A stretch of 64,000 nt of DNA from an uncultured Oscillospiraceae bacterium (GCA_934655875.1 CAKUHB010000009.1:16414-80413), one strand, 5' to 3'. Positions 9,565 to 21,937 are shown, counted from the stretch's first letter. A program made the numbers and translations. Notes: generated from the sequence alone by a model not told the origin.

Positions 9565-12500
9565 ATGAAGAGAAGCAAACGTCTACTTTCCCTGCTGCTT
9601 TGTATCGTGATGCTCCTCGGCATGCTGCCCGTGTCGGTGCTGGCAGCGGAAAACGAAACGCCGGAGACGCTGAAGCGGTACACCGTGCTCGTGCTGGATA
9701 CGTCGAACACGGCGAGCTTCACAGCCGACGGTAAGCCGATCTATACGGCGGATACCGCGGTCGAATACGTGAAAAAAGCGGCGAAAAAGTTCATTTCGTC
9801 GCTGGTCAACGCGGACGGGAGCAACTACGTCGCCGTTGTCTCCTTTAAGTCGACCGCTTCGGTGGTATCCGGCTTTACGGATGACATACAGGCGCTGCAT
9901 GAAAAAGTGGAAGCGCTGACGGCCGATGAGGTCATCCGGGATATCTCCGCCGGACTGGAGAGCGCGGACACGCTGATCTCCGCGATTCCGGACGGCGAGA
10001 ACGTGCGGAAGAATGTCGTGCTGTTCACCACCGGCATGACCAACCACGGCGATTACAGCTATTCCGGCAAGTATGACGATCAGACGGTCGGCAGCTCGTG
10101 GTACCGCACCGATACGGGTATCCGTCTGTATGCCTACGCGAACCACGCGATCGCCGCCGCCGAAGCGCTGAAGCAGAAGGCCACGCTCTACACCATCGGC
10201 CTTTTCCAGACCATGGACGGCATGCCCGAGCGGGGCAAGGATATTGTCGAGTTCTTCAAGCTGACGACAAAGGATCTGGCCACGTCGGAGGAGTATTACT
10301 ATCCCGTCGACGATCCGGACGATCTGGAATTTACCTTCGGCGATGTGGCCGGAGATATTGTCAATAAGAAAAAAATCATAACAAGCAAATTCAAGTGGCA
10401 CGGTTCGATCGCAAGCGGCAGAGATCAGGAGGGCACCTGCTACTACTCGGACGATTACTTCCTGGAGACCTCCACGATTGAAAACACGCACCGCAGAACG
10501 ATGTCGCTCGCCTTTGTGCTGTCAGGCTTTGCAAGCAAAGACGGCAGCACCGACTGGGATCAGGGTGTGGACGAGAACGGAGTCAGGAACAACGATAAAG
10601 ACCCGAAATGGAAAAACGCAAAAAATCTGCTGTGTGGGATTGACGGTAGCGAGGACTATCCCGGTCTGGGTTTTGATGAGGAGACCTTCCAGGTCAATGA
10701 CTTCTGGCTGCGCAAGCCGACCAGAGATTCTATCGGCGTGCTGGCCGCAAATAAGACGCTGCGCGACGGCAGCAGACTCGTCGCTCTGGCGATCCGCGGC
10801 GGCGGCTATGAGCAGGAATGGGCCAGCAACTTCACCATCGGTCTCTGGGACGAACACGAGGGCTTCGCCAAGGCGAAGCGGGATACGTTGAGCTTCCTCG
10901 ACAGCTATCTGACCGAAATGCAGATCACGGGGCCGATCAAGCTCTGGATCGTCGGCTACAGCCGCTCGGGCGTTACCGCCAACATGGTCGGCGGCGCGCT
11001 TGACTCGGGATACCAGCTTGCAAACGGCGCGACCGTTGCATTTGACGACCTGTTCGTCTACGCCTTTGAGCCGCCGCAGGGCTCCATGCGGGAGCAGGTG
11101 CGCGGAAATTATTCCAACATTCATAACATCGTAAACCCGAACGACCCCGTCGCAATGGTCGCACCGTCGGCGTGGAACTTTGCACGGTACAGCAACGATG
11201 CATGGATCCCCAGCGCCGCCGCTACCAAGGACTTTGCAAAATACCAGACCAACATGCTCCTGACGCTTGCCGACTTCGACGGCATGGAGTCGGTCGGTAA
11301 ATTTTATAAAGTCCGGGAGCGTCTCCCGCTGACCCGCATCAAAGTAGACTGGAGTGCGATCCTGCCGTTCGGAGATCCGTTTATTTCAAGAGAGACTTAT
11401 TATATTTCGACACACTCCGCACTTTCCACGCTCGTGGGCACTCTGGCAAATGACATTCTGGATTCCCGGGCGACCTATGTCGCAGACTGGCAGGCCGGTG
11501 TCCGGACGATCATGTCGCTCGTCGAGGGCGGCGGCATTGCGGATATGTTCGGCGAGAGAATGTCTGCACAGGAGTTTTTCTCTGATTTCTTCAGCAAGCT
11601 GACGTTTGAACGCCTTCTGGAGATCCTCGACCCCGCATTCAGTCTGAATCCGTTCTATTCGTTTGCCGAACGTCAGAAGGACATTGAAAGGAATGTCAAG
11701 GCGTTCGTAGCGGAAGCACTGTCCAACTATGATTTCCTGGCAACTACCGAATGGATTCTTAATCTGACAGATGCTCTGAGCGATCTGATCACGCGATTCC
11801 TGATTTTTGCAGCCAAAGACATCGTTCTGCACCAGAGCACCAGATTGCAGCTGGTCTGGGATCTGATCTACATGATCGTAGAGAAGAGCGCCGCCCAGCC
11901 CCATTTCCCGGATATCACGCTTGCTTGGATCATGTCGATGGACTCCTATTACGGCGCGGACGATATCACGAAGTCCAATCAGCTGACGCGCGTCGTACAT
12001 ATCAACTGCCCGGTCGATATCAGCGTCTATGACAGCAGCGGTGCGCTCGTGGCGTCGATCGTCGGCGACGAGCCGCAGACTGTGGACGGCAGCATGATCC
12101 CGGCGTTCATCAACACAGACGGCGAGAAGATCGTCATGCTCCCGCCGGATGAGACCTACGAGCTTCATGCCGACGCGACAGCCGACGGCAGCGTGAACCT
12201 TGCGATTCAGGAATATTATTTCAGCACCTCCTCCGTCAACCGTCTGCTGGACTATTTCAACATCCCCGTCCAGACGGGCGAGCAGATCAAGGTGCTCCTG
12301 CCGGAGCTGACCGAGCAGGAAATGACGTTTGTTTCCCCGAGCGGCTCCTCCGCGCAGTATCAGGTGCTGCATAACGCCGCGGCGCTTGCGCCGTCGGACA
12401 GCTATACCGGCGAAGACGCCCAGCGCAGCTATGAGGTCACCGTCACCGTCGACGGTGAAAACGGTATGGTGAACGGCGGCGGCACGTTCGCGCACGGCAC

Positions 12501-13506
12501 CTTTGCGCAGCTGGAAGCCTTCCCGGCCAACGGCGCAGCGTTCCTTGGCTGGTATCTGGGCGAGACGCTCGTCTCGACGGAGCTTACCTACCGGTTTGCT
12601 GTGACCGAGGATCTGGCGTTTACCGCGAAGTTTGGTGACGCGGCAGAGCTTTATACGTTACAGGTCTCCGCAGGCATCGGCGGCAGCGTCAAAAATATAA
12701 CGCTCCACGTCCCGGCGAATGTACGGGTCAACCTCGTCGCCGTCGCGGATGAAGGCTACACGTTCGCTTCGTGGCGAACCGATGCCGGTACGATTGAGAA
12801 CGCAGGCGAAGCCGACACGTGGTTCACAATGCCGGCGCGCAGCGCGCACGTCTTTGCTTCCTTTACAAAGGACGGCGGCGGCGAACTCCCGAAGCCGCCG
12901 GTCACGCCGTCCAGCCCCAGCGGCACGCTGTCGCAGCCGGCGGGTGAGGAAGCCTGCCCCAGTCGGAGCTTTACAGATGTCGATACAAGCCTGTGGTATC
13001 ACGAAGCGATTGACTATGTGCTGGAAAAAGGCTATATGAACGGAACCGGCCGGACGCTGTTTGAGCCGAACGGCAAGCTTACACGCGCCATGCTCGTGCA
13101 GATCCTCTACAATATGGAGGGCAAACCCGCTGTTACCGGGACTGTCAGCTTCAAGGATGTCCCGGACGGTGCCTGGTATCAGGACGCGCTGGCATGGGCC
13201 GCCGCGAACGAGATCGTTCTGGGCTACAGCGACGGCACATTCCACCCCGGTGATCCGATCAGCAGAGAGCAGCTTGCCGCGATCCTGTTCCGGTATCACG
13301 GCTATAAGGGCAGAGACATCTCGCACAGACAGAGCCTTGCATTCACGGATACAGAAGCCGTCTCGGCATGGGCGCAGGACGCCATGCAGTGGGCGGTCGC
13401 AGAAAAGATCGTCAACGGCAAGGGGCAGGGGCTCCTTGACCCGCATGGAAAAACCACCCGCGCACAGGCCGCGCAGATGCTGATGAACTACCAGAAGAGC
13501 CTGTAA
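9565..13506 (+). CDS. Secreted vWA / serine-hydrolase-like / InlB-repeat / SLH-anchored surface protein
   Basis: 1313 residues. A signal peptide (1-28, hydrophobic core LLSLLLCIVMLLG, cut after VLAA) is followed by a von Willebrand A domain (about 38-260) with a MIDAS-like D-T-S-N-T. An alpha/beta-hydrolase-like region (about 340-620) contains the nucleophile elbow G-Y-S-R-S-G with candidate Ser466; the Asp and His of a triad are not assigned. Two InlB B-type repeats (about 950-1100) carry the F-x-G-W-Y and F-x-S-W core. Three SLH domains (about 1135-1305) should anchor it to secondary cell-wall polymer. It is monocistronic, with promoter at 9458 and terminator at 13524. Start ATG 9565 follows AGAGAAAG. 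It is likely an adhesin with possible lipase or esterase activity. Confidence 0.87.
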   Translation: MKRSKRLLSLLLCIVMLLGMLPVSVLAAENETPETLKRYTVLVLDTSNTASFTADGKPIYTADTAVEYVKKAAKKFISSLVNADGSNYVAVVSFKSTASVVSGFTDDIQALHEKVEALTADEVIRDISAGLESADTLISAIPDGENVRKNVVLFTTGMTNHGDYSYSGKYDDQTVGSSWYRTDTGIRLYAYANHAIAAAEALKQKATLYTIGLFQTMDGMPERGKDIVEFFKLTTKDLATSEEYYYPVDDPDDLEFTFGDVAGDIVNKKKIITSKFKWHGSIASGRDQEGTCYYSDDYFLETSTIENTHRRTMSLAFVLSGFASKDGSTDWDQGVDENGVRNNDKDPKWKNAKNLLCGIDGSEDYPGLGFDEETFQVNDFWLRKPTRDSIGVLAANKTLRDGSRLVALAIRGGGYEQEWASNFTIGLWDEHEGFAKAKRDTLSFLDSYLTEMQITGPIKLWIVGYSRSGVTANMVGGALDSGYQLANGATVAFDDLFVYAFEPPQGSMREQVRGNYSNIHNIVNPNDPVAMVAPSAWNFARYSNDAWIPSAAATKDFAKYQTNMLLTLADFDGMESVGKFYKVRERLPLTRIKVDWSAILPFGDPFISRETYYISTHSALSTLVGTLANDILDSRATYVADWQAGVRTIMSLVEGGGIADMFGERMSAQEFFSDFFSKLTFERLLEILDPAFSLNPFYSFAERQKDIERNVKAFVAEALSNYDFLATTEWILNLTDALSDLITRFLIFAAKDIVLHQSTRLQLVWDLIYMIVEKSAAQPHFPDITLAWIMSMDSYYGADDITKSNQLTRVVHINCPVDISVYDSSGALVASIVGDEPQTVDGSMIPAFINTDGEKIVMLPPDETYELHADATADGSVNLAIQEYYFSTSSVNRLLDYFNIPVQTGEQIKVLLPELTEQEMTFVSPSGSSAQYQVLHNAAALAPSDSYTGEDAQRSYEVTVTVDGENGMVNGGGTFAHGTFAQLEAFPANGAAFLGWYLGETLVSTELTYRFAVTEDLAFTAKFGDAAELYTLQVSAGIGGSVKNITLHVPANVRVNLVAVADEGYTFASWRTDAGTIENAGEADTWFTMPARSAHVFASFTKDGGGELPKPPVTPSSPSGTLSQPAGEEACPSRSFTDVDTSLWYHEAIDYVLEKGYMNGTGRTLFEPNGKLTRAMLVQILYNMEGKPAVTGTVSFKDVPDGAWYQDALAWAAANEIVLGYSDGTFHPGDPISREQLAAILFRYHGYKGRDISHRQSLAFTDTEAVSAWAQDAMQWAVAEKIVNGKGQGLLDPHGKTTRAQAAQMLMNYQKSL

Positions 13507-13523
13507 TATCCATAACAGCAGCA

Positions 13524-13554
13524 AAGCGCCCGGGCACAATGTGCCCGGGCGCTT
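13524..13554 (+). terminator. Intrinsic terminator of the SLH exoprotein gene
   Basis: A perfect 14-bp stem (AAGCGCCCGGGCAC, loop AAT, complement) 18 bases after the stop, followed by GTTTGT. Confidence 0.85.
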
Positions 13555-13667
13555 GTTTGTCAAAGGTTCTCCTGCGTCAGTGCGTCAAGCAGGGTCATGC
13601 CGCGACAGACGCTCCCGCGCGGCCGCCAGCATGCGTGTAAACTGCAACTTCTGCTCCATGGCGACCC

Positions 13668-14003
13668 TCAGAGCGAACACACGTCCGGCTGCCGCCTGCG
13701 CTTCGGTGCTAGCAGCTCGGGCTCCATCGCCTGTATCAGATCGGTCAGAAATTCCTTCCGGTCGACCTCCTCGACGAGCAGCATCGGCTTTGCGCCTGCA
13801 TACGGCAGCTCGCGCGGCGCGTCCGGCATTCTGTCCATGGCTGCCTTTACCGGCTTTACCAGCAGCCGGTCATCGTAGATCCCACCGAAGAGCTTTCCCC
13901 GGTAATACAGAAGATACTCCCCCATCATGGGCTGATAGCGCACGCCGTCCAGCCCGGACAGCTGCTCAAGAATAAACTCCAGATACGCCTCCCGTGATGC
14001 CAT
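13668..14003 (-). CDS. TfoX N-terminal domain protein
   Basis: 111 residues. The sequence M-A-S-R-E-A-Y-L-E-F-I-L-E-Q-L, then M-M-G-E-Y-L-L-Y-Y-R-G-K-L and D-D-R-L-L-V-K-P, matches the TfoX/Sxy N-terminal domain family. The stand-alone form is common in Clostridia and its role there is undefined; in gamma-proteobacteria the full TfoX regulates competence. The start is supported by GGGAGGAAG eight bases upstream on the minus strand. It is divergent from nothing close: the LysR gene upstream ends 48 bases away on the same strand. Confidence 0.82.
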   Translation of the reverse strand: MASREAYLEFILEQLSGLDGVRYQPMMGEYLLYYRGKLFGGIYDDRLLVKPVKAAMDRMPDAPRELPYAGAKPMLLVEEVDRKEFLTDLIQAMEPELLAPKRRRQPDVCSL

Positions 14004-14051
14004 GACTGCTTCCTCCCTCTTCGTTTTTATATTCTGATGTACAGGTGTCCG

Positions 14052-14945
14052 TCATTTCCGATTCCCGCCCGCTTCTATGATCATCGCTTCCAGCTCCTTT
14101 GCGGCGACGCTGAGGGGCTGGTCTTTTCGTTTGACGAGACAGACGCTGCGCAGCGGGAGCGGATCGGCGAGGTCGATCACGCGCACGTTGTCGGACGGAC
14201 GGATAAAATCCCGCGGGACAATGCCGACGCCAAGGCCGGATTCGACCATCGGCAGGATCTGGTCGGCGGTGAACGCTTCAATATCCGGGCGGAACGGCAG
14301 GCCGTGGGCGGCAAAGAAGCCAGTATAGAGCGCATAGGACTGTGTGTCCGCGCCAAGCGTGATGAGCGGATGGCGGCGCAGCTCGTCCAGCGTGACCTTG
14401 CGCCCCAGAAGATCCCCGAACGCCGGCGCGCAGACCGCGACCTCCTGGATCTGCCGGATATTGATTTGCACATAGGCAGCCGCGCGCAGCACCGGCGTTG
14501 TGACCACGGCAAAATCGGCGGTCGTCCCGCGCAGGGCGGCGATGGCCTGCGGGGTCGAGTAATTGCTGATGCGCAGGCGCACGCCCGGATAGCGCGCGCG
14601 GAACGACTCCAATACCGGCAGGAGCAGGCAGCGCAGCGCGCCCTCGCTCGCGGCAAGAAACACCGTGCCGGTCTGCAAAGACCGGCTCTGCGCCAGCTCC
14701 GCTTCTCCGGCTTCGAGCTGCTCGACGGCAATTCTGACGTGCCGGTAGAGCTGCTCGCCCTCCGGCGTCAGCTTCATGCCGCGGTTCGTCCGGGAAAAGA
14801 GCGTACAGCCCAGCTCTGCTTCGAGATTTTTGATCGAACGCGTCAGGTTCGGCTGATTATTGACCAGCTCTCTTGCCGCCTGCGAGAGATTCCCGCACTT
14901 CGCAACATAATAGAAAATCCTGTAATACTCATAATTTACGTCCAT
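14052..14945 (-). CDS. LysR-family transcriptional regulator
   Basis: 297 residues from ATG 14945, chosen because GGAGGAG precedes it at eight bases; a longer frame to 14981 lacks a ribosome site. The N-terminal winged helix-turn-helix (about 5-65) contains NLSQAARELVNNQPNLTRSIKNLE, given here in two parts: NLSQAARELV and NNQPNLTRSIKNLE. The effector-binding domain (about 90-290) follows. It is divergently transcribed from the ATP synthase operon across a 143-base gap, so it might sense a metabolite and act on that operon or on itself; LysR proteins often do this, but there is no direct evidence. The effector is unknown. Confidence 0.9.
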   Translation of the reverse strand: MDVNYEYYRIFYYVAKCGNLSQAARELVNNQPNLTRSIKNLEAELGCTLFSRTNRGMKLTPEGEQLYRHVRIAVEQLEAGEAELAQSRSLQTGTVFLAASEGALRCLLLPVLESFRARYPGVRLRISNYSTPQAIAALRGTTADFAVVTTPVLRAAAYVQINIRQIQEVAVCAPAFGDLLGRKVTLDELRRHPLITLGADTQSYALYTGFFAAHGLPFRPDIEAFTADQILPMVESGLGVGIVPRDFIRPSDNVRVIDLADPLPLRSVCLVKRKDQPLSVAAKELEAMIIEAGGNRK

Positions 14946-14998
14946 GTGTGTCTCCTCCGGTATATCAAACGCATATGCCAACCATATTTATTTCGGAT

Positions 14999-15027
14999 TT
15001 TACACATATTTGTATGCGCATTATAAT
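14999..15027 (+). promoter_or_regulatory. Promoter of the ATP synthase operon
   Basis: TTTACA (14999-15004), a 17-bp spacer and a perfect TATAAT (15022-15027) lie 62 bases before the first gene of the operon. Confidence 0.75.
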
Positions 15028-15088
15028 ATGGGCGCTTCGGGAAGTCAAGACAGCGTTCAACTGCTTTCCGAAAGAAAGGGAAACCAAA

Positions 15089-15355
15089 ATGGCACTTACA
15101 ATAGAGGCGCTGGCCGCAGCCGTCATCGATCTTGTCCTGCTTCGCGTCATGCTCCGTCTGGAAAATGAACCGGGCGCAGATCACCCGAAGGAGCGGCGCT
15201 GGATGCTGGCCGCGGGCGTTTTACTTCTCGTGGGCTGCATCGCGGAGATCGCACTGCGCGGCGCGCACATCATGCAGATCCTGCTGGGGATCGGCTTCAA
15301 TCTCGCGTTTGTCACCTACTTTTTCAGCTTCCGCGCCGCTGAACAGGAAGCCTGA
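15089..15355 (+). CDS. Small three-helix membrane protein at the atpI position
   Basis: 88 residues from ATG 15089 behind GAAAGAAAGGG. Three hydrophobic helices are seen: about 5-22, 39-56 and 61-81. It is the first gene of the ATP synthase operon, 38 bases before atpB, where AtpI-type assembly proteins usually sit. It has no clear AtpI signature, so a role in Fo assembly or c-ring insertion is inferred from position and topology only. Confidence 0.7.
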   Translation: MALTIEALAAAVIDLVLLRVMLRLENEPGADHPKERRWMLAAGVLLLVGCIAEIALRGAHIMQILLGIGFNLAFVTYFFSFRAAEQEA

Positions 15356-15393
15356 CCGGCGCACGGAAAGCTCCGGAGAAAAGGAGGATCCAT

Positions 15394-16215
15394 ATGAGCA
15401 AAAAGCGTAAGATCCTTTCGCTTGTGGTTCTCGGCGTTCTGCTGCTCGCTTCGCTGGCGCTCAGTCTGCTGTGCGGCAGGAGCGGCGCGAAGGAATCGCT
15501 GCAAACGATCATGCGGGACGCAGTTCTGCATGAGGACAATAAAATCAGCCTGTTCGGGCTGATGGACGTGAATCCGGCCGTCGTTTCCGGATTGATCGTC
15601 ACGGGCGTGCTGCTGGTTCTGGCAGCGCTGGCGCGGCTCTTTGTGATCCCGCGATTTCAGTATAAGCCCGGAAAGCTTCAGCTGCTATTAGAGGAGCTTG
15701 TGACGTTCTTCCGGAACCTTGCACAGACGAACAGCCCGCACCGCAATGGATTTCTGGGCGCGTATCTGTTCGGCGCGGGCGTCTATGTATTCTTCGGTAC
15801 GCTCTTTGAGCTGTTCGGCCTGCAGGCCGTGACGACGGCCGGCGGCTCCATTTCCCTTCCCGCGCCGCTGTCGGATATCAACGCAGCCGTCAGTGTCGGC
15901 TGCATGTCCTATCTTGTGATCCTTGGCGGCGGCATCGCGGCAAATAAGCTCCGGGGCGCTGCCAACACGCTCAAGGATTTCTCACTTCCCATCTCCATGA
16001 GCTTCCGTCTGTTCGGCGCGCTGCTGAGCGGTCTGCTTGTCACGGAGCTTGTTTATTATTCGCTCAGCCTGAGCTTCGTGCTGCCGGTGTTCGTGGGCGT
16101 CATGTTCACGCTCCTGCACGCGCTCATCCAGACGTATGTCCTGACGACGCTCGTGTCGATCTTCTACGGTGAGGTCACGGAGCCGCATATCAAAAAAGCC
16201 AAGCAGAACGCTTGA
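15394..16215 (+). CDS. atpB: ATP synthase Fo subunit a
   Basis: 273 residues. An N-terminal helix is followed by five further membrane segments; the fourth-helix signature SFRLFGALLSG carries the conserved essential arginine that faces the c-ring. Subunit a provides the ion half-channels and, with the c-ring, couples ion flow to rotation. It starts at ATG 15394 behind a strong AGGAGG and is followed by atpE after 19 bases. Confidence 0.92.
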   Translation: MSKKRKILSLVVLGVLLLASLALSLLCGRSGAKESLQTIMRDAVLHEDNKISLFGLMDVNPAVVSGLIVTGVLLVLAALARLFVIPRFQYKPGKLQLLLEELVTFFRNLAQTNSPHRNGFLGAYLFGAGVYVFFGTLFELFGLQAVTTAGGSISLPAPLSDINAAVSVGCMSYLVILGGGIAANKLRGAANTLKDFSLPISMSFRLFGALLSGLLVTELVYYSLSLSFVLPVFVGVMFTLLHALIQTYVLTTLVSIFYGEVTEPHIKKAKQNA

Positions 16216-16234
16216 CAGATGGAGGAACGGAAAA

Positions 16235-16597
16235 ATGAAACTGACTGCAAAACGAATGGTATCCCTGATGCTTGTCATGCTGCTCGTCTGTGCGCTGCTC
16301 GCCGTATCGGCCAGCGCGGCAGATACCGCGGACACCGCACCTGCCGCAGAGGCCGCAGCTGCGGCTGAAAACTCGACCGGTGCAAAAGCGATCGCCGCAG
16401 CGATCGTTGTCGGTCTTGTTGCAACGGCCGGCGCACTTGGCATGGCCATCGCCATCGGCAAGAGCGCCGAGGGCATGTCCCGCCAGCCGGAGGCCTCCGG
16501 CAGCATCCGGTCCTCGATGATGCTGGGTCTGGTCTTTATTGAGACCGCCATCATTTATGCCCTGATCGTCGCCATTCTGATCATCTTCGTGCTGTAA
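16235..16597 (+). CDS. atpE: ATP synthase Fo subunit c with N-terminal leader
   Basis: 120 residues from ATG 16235 (GGAGGAA ribosome site); typical subunit c is 70-90. Residues 1-26 look like a signal peptide (MKLTAKRM then a hydrophobic core ending SASAAD), followed by an Ala-rich linker. The usual hairpin then follows: a Gly/Ala-rich helix, the polar loop G-K-S-A-E-G-M-S-R-Q-P-E-A and a second helix with F-I-E-T-A-I-I-Y. The Glu is the ion-binding residue. Glu-Thr and the Tyr five on resemble sodium-type rings, but the first-helix Gln of sodium-binding rings is Met here, so protons are more likely. The leader may be cleaved or aid insertion. Confidence 0.9.
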   Translation: MKLTAKRMVSLMLVMLLVCALLAVSASAADTADTAPAAEAAAAAENSTGAKAIAAAIVVGLVATAGALGMAIAIGKSAEGMSRQPEASGSIRSSMMLGLVFIETAIIYALIVAILIIFVL

Positions 16598-16609
16598 AGG
16601 AGAAATAGT

Positions 16610-17089
16610 ATGGGAGTACCGCTGAATATCGACTGGCAGCAGATCCTGCTGCACGCATTTAATCTGATCATCCTGACGGGCGGACTGTATTTCCTTCTGT
16701 ATCAGCCCGTCACCGCATTTATGAAAAAACGGCAGGACTATTATGCCGGTCTGGAAGCTGACGCACAAGCAAAGCTGCGCGAAGCCGAGCAGAAGGTCCA
16801 GCAGGCCGACGCCCGTCTTTCCGGCATGCAGGCAGAAGCGGAGCAGCTGCGCGCGGACGCCATAAAGCAGGCCGACGCGGAAGCCGCCGCCCGTCTTGCA
16901 GGCGCGGAAGCGGAAAAGCAGAAGATCCTCGCCGCCGCAAAGGCGCAGGCCGCGCGGGAGAAGGACGCCATGCTGCGCGAAGCCAACGAGCAGATCGGCG
17001 CGCTGGTCTCCAACGCGGTCGACAAGCTGGTCTCCGACGCGGACGATCCGTATGCAGACTTTCTGCACGCAGTCAAGCGGGGAGCATAA
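16610..17089 (+). CDS. atpF: ATP synthase Fo subunit b
   Basis: 159 residues. One N-terminal membrane helix (about 10-33) is followed by a long Ala/Glu/Lys-rich coiled coil (about 40-145), the standard peripheral-stalk architecture. It starts at ATG 16610 behind AAGGAGAAA, 12 bases after atpE. Normally the next gene is atpH (delta), which joins b to F1. Here atpA follows after three bases. Confidence 0.9.
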   Translation: MGVPLNIDWQQILLHAFNLIILTGGLYFLLYQPVTAFMKKRQDYYAGLEADAQAKLREAEQKVQQADARLSGMQAEAEQLRADAIKQADAEAAARLAGAEAEKQKILAAAKAQAAREKDAMLREANEQIGALVSNAVDKLVSDADDPYADFLHAVKRGA

Positions 17090-17092
17090 CGC

Positions 17093-18858
17093 ATGAACGA
17101 GCAGAAGCTGCAGGCCCGCGTATACAGCCGCACCGCTCCGACCGAGGAGCAGCTTGCGCAGCTGCGCGACTTCCTGCATCAGAAATACCAGCGTCCGGTC
17201 AGCCTGCATTGGGAGCGGGACGAGCGGATGAAGGACGGCTTCCGGCTGGAGCTTGGTGAGGGCAATCGCCGCGAGCTGGTCTATGACTGGAGCAGCTCCG
17301 GCAAGAGCCGCCAGCTGAAGGATAAGATCGCCGCCGCCATCCGCAGCCGGAGCGACGTCATCCCGCTGCTCCGGAAAACGCTGGAGGAGTTCCGCCCGGA
17401 AGCAGCCGCAACCGAGATCGGCACCGTCCTCTCCTACGGCGACGGCATCGCCGAAGTCAGCGGTCTGCCGGGCGCGGAATACGGCGAGATCCTGATTTTT
17501 GAAAACGGCGTGTGCGGCATGGTGCTTGATCTGAAGGAGAAAAGCATCGGCTGCGTCGTTTTTGCAGGTGAAGCCGCCGTACAGGCTGGCAGTACCGTTC
17601 TGCGCAGCGGCAGATCTGCCGGTATCCCGGTCGGCGACGCGTTTCTCGGCCGCGTGATCGACCCGCTCGGCGCGCCGATCGACGGCAAGGGCGAGATCGC
17701 AGAGTCGGACTACTACCCCATCGAATCCCCTGCCCCCGGCATCATCGACCGGCAGCCGGTCGACAAGCCCATGCAGACGGGGCTTCTTGCCATCGATTCT
17801 ATGTTCCCCATCGGCCGCGGCCAGCGCGAACTTATCATCGGCGACCGGCAGACCGGCAAGACAGCCATTGCGCTCGATACGATCCTCAACCAGAAGGATC
17901 AGAACGTCGTGTGCATCTATGTCGCCATCGGCCAGAAGGCGTCCTCCGTTGCGCAGCTCGTGCAGACGCTGCGGGCGCATGACGCGCTGCGCTATACCAT
18001 CGTTCTGTGCGCGGCGGCCAGCGATTCCGCGCCGTTGCAGTACATCGCGCCCTATGCGGGCTGCGCGATGGGCGAATATTTCATGCATCAGGGCCGCGAC
18101 GTGCTGATCGTATATGACGATCTTTCCAAGCACGCGGTCGCGTACCGCGCATTGAGCCTGCTTCTAAAGCGTTCCCCAGGCCGTGAAGCCTATCCCGGCG
18201 ACGTGTTTTACCTGCATTCGCGTCTTCTTGAGCGCGCAGCACATCTGGCCGACCACTTAGGCGGCGGCAGCATGACAGCGCTGCCGATCGTCGAGACGCA
18301 GGCAGGCGACGTCTCCGCCTATATTCCGACCAACATCATCTCCATCACGGACGGCCAGATCTTTCTGGAGAGCAGCCTGTTCTTCGCGGGCCAGCGGCCT
18401 GCCGTCAACGTCGGTCTGTCTGTGTCCCGTGTCGGCGGGGCGGCGCAGACAAAGGCCATGAAAAAGGCCGCGGGCGCGATCCGTCTGGAGCTGGCGCAGT
18501 ACCGCGAGATGGAGGTCTTCATGCAGTTCTCCAGCGATCTGGACGACGCGACGCGCCGCCAGCTTGCCTACGGACAAGGCCTCATGCAGCTGCTCCGGCA
18601 GGAGCAGTCCCACCCATATTCCCAGCACGCGCAGGTGCTTCTGCTTGTGAGCGCGCTCGGCCATGCCTTTCTGCCCGTGCCGCCTGCGCAGGTGCGCTCC
18701 GTCGCGCAGCGGATGCTCTCCTGTCTGGAGCAGGAGCTTTCCGCCCTTTGCAGCCGGATCGACACGACCGGCCAGCTGACAGACCGGGACTGCGCGCAGA
18801 TCCTTGACGCTGCAAAGCGGTTTGTCTCGCAGCATCTGAACCTGGACGGTGAGCATAA

Positions 18859-18862
<4 letters not shown>
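17093..18862 (+). CDS. atpA: ATP synthase F1 subunit alpha with delta-like N-terminal domain
   Basis: 589 residues, about 80 longer than usual. The nucleotide-binding core is ordinary: Walker A GDRQTGKT begins at residue 250, against 169 in E. coli alpha. Residues 1 to about 85 resemble the C-terminal domain of the delta (OSCP) subunit: [14 protein letters not shown], then a K-x-x-R-P-V-S-L-H-W strand and a G-F-R-L-E-L-G hairpin. The first part resembles V-x-S-A-x-P-L-x-x-E-Q in delta. No separate atpH exists in the operon, so delta seems reduced to this domain and joined to alpha. It overlaps atpG by four bases. Confidence 0.92.
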
Positions 18863-21571
<2,709 letters not shown>

Positions 21572-21729
21572 CTTCGCTTCCTCCGCCGGTGTATGGGTGG
21601 TGAACCGGACCGCTTGTGCACCGGCAATCTTATTTTCTGATATATTTATATCATTTTCGGTATATTGAAACAGGAATCGGCATTGTTCTTTTTTCCACGC
21701 CTGTGGTAAACTGAAAAAAAGAGAATACC

Positions 21730-21842
21730 GGGCAGCTCGCGCAAGCCATGCGCTTGCAGGTGGAATGGGGTGAGACGCCCCGCGAGTCGGTCACTGTGAT
21801 ACCTGCTTTGTCAGGATAAGTCAGGTCTTCCGAGAGCTGCCC
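21730..21842 (+). promoter_or_regulatory. Cobalamin riboswitch
   Basis: A closing stem GGGCAGCTC (21730-21738) pairs with GAGCTGCCC (21834-21842). Between them stand the family's conserved blocks: GGAATGGGGTGAGACGCCCC, GTCGGTCACTGTGA and AAGTCAGG. A terminator follows 65 bases later, giving the usual transcription-off arrangement when cobalamin binds. The expected target, a B12 uptake or B12-linked gene, is absent downstream. Confidence 0.8.
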
Positions 21843-21906
21843 CGTGCCTTGCCATGACCGGGGCCGAACCGTACAGCGCTTATCAGCAGGATAGGGGCTT
21901 TGTTTT

Positions 21907-21937
21907 CGTGCGGCCGGTGCAGGCAGCACGGTTTTTT
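21907..21937 (+). terminator. Terminator downstream of the cobalamin riboswitch
   Basis: CGTGC pairs with GCACG, with an inner GCC/GGC stem, followed by GTTTTTTG. It is probably the expression platform of the riboswitch. Confidence 0.65.

Noticed and set aside
9565..13506. BlaI/MecI-type operator at the promoter
   Set aside because: The TACAnnTGTA pattern is absent; the palindrome is TGCATA-GA-TATGCA.
13556..13667. Possible minus-strand remnant after the TfoX-N gene, ending M-T-L-L-D-A-L-T-Q-E-N-L
   Set aside because: Only about 25-35 codons, split between frames and without a clear ribosome site; no family recognised.
17093..17350. A separate small atpH gene ahead of atpA
   Set aside because: There is no stop between the delta-like segment and the alpha core; it is one continuous frame.
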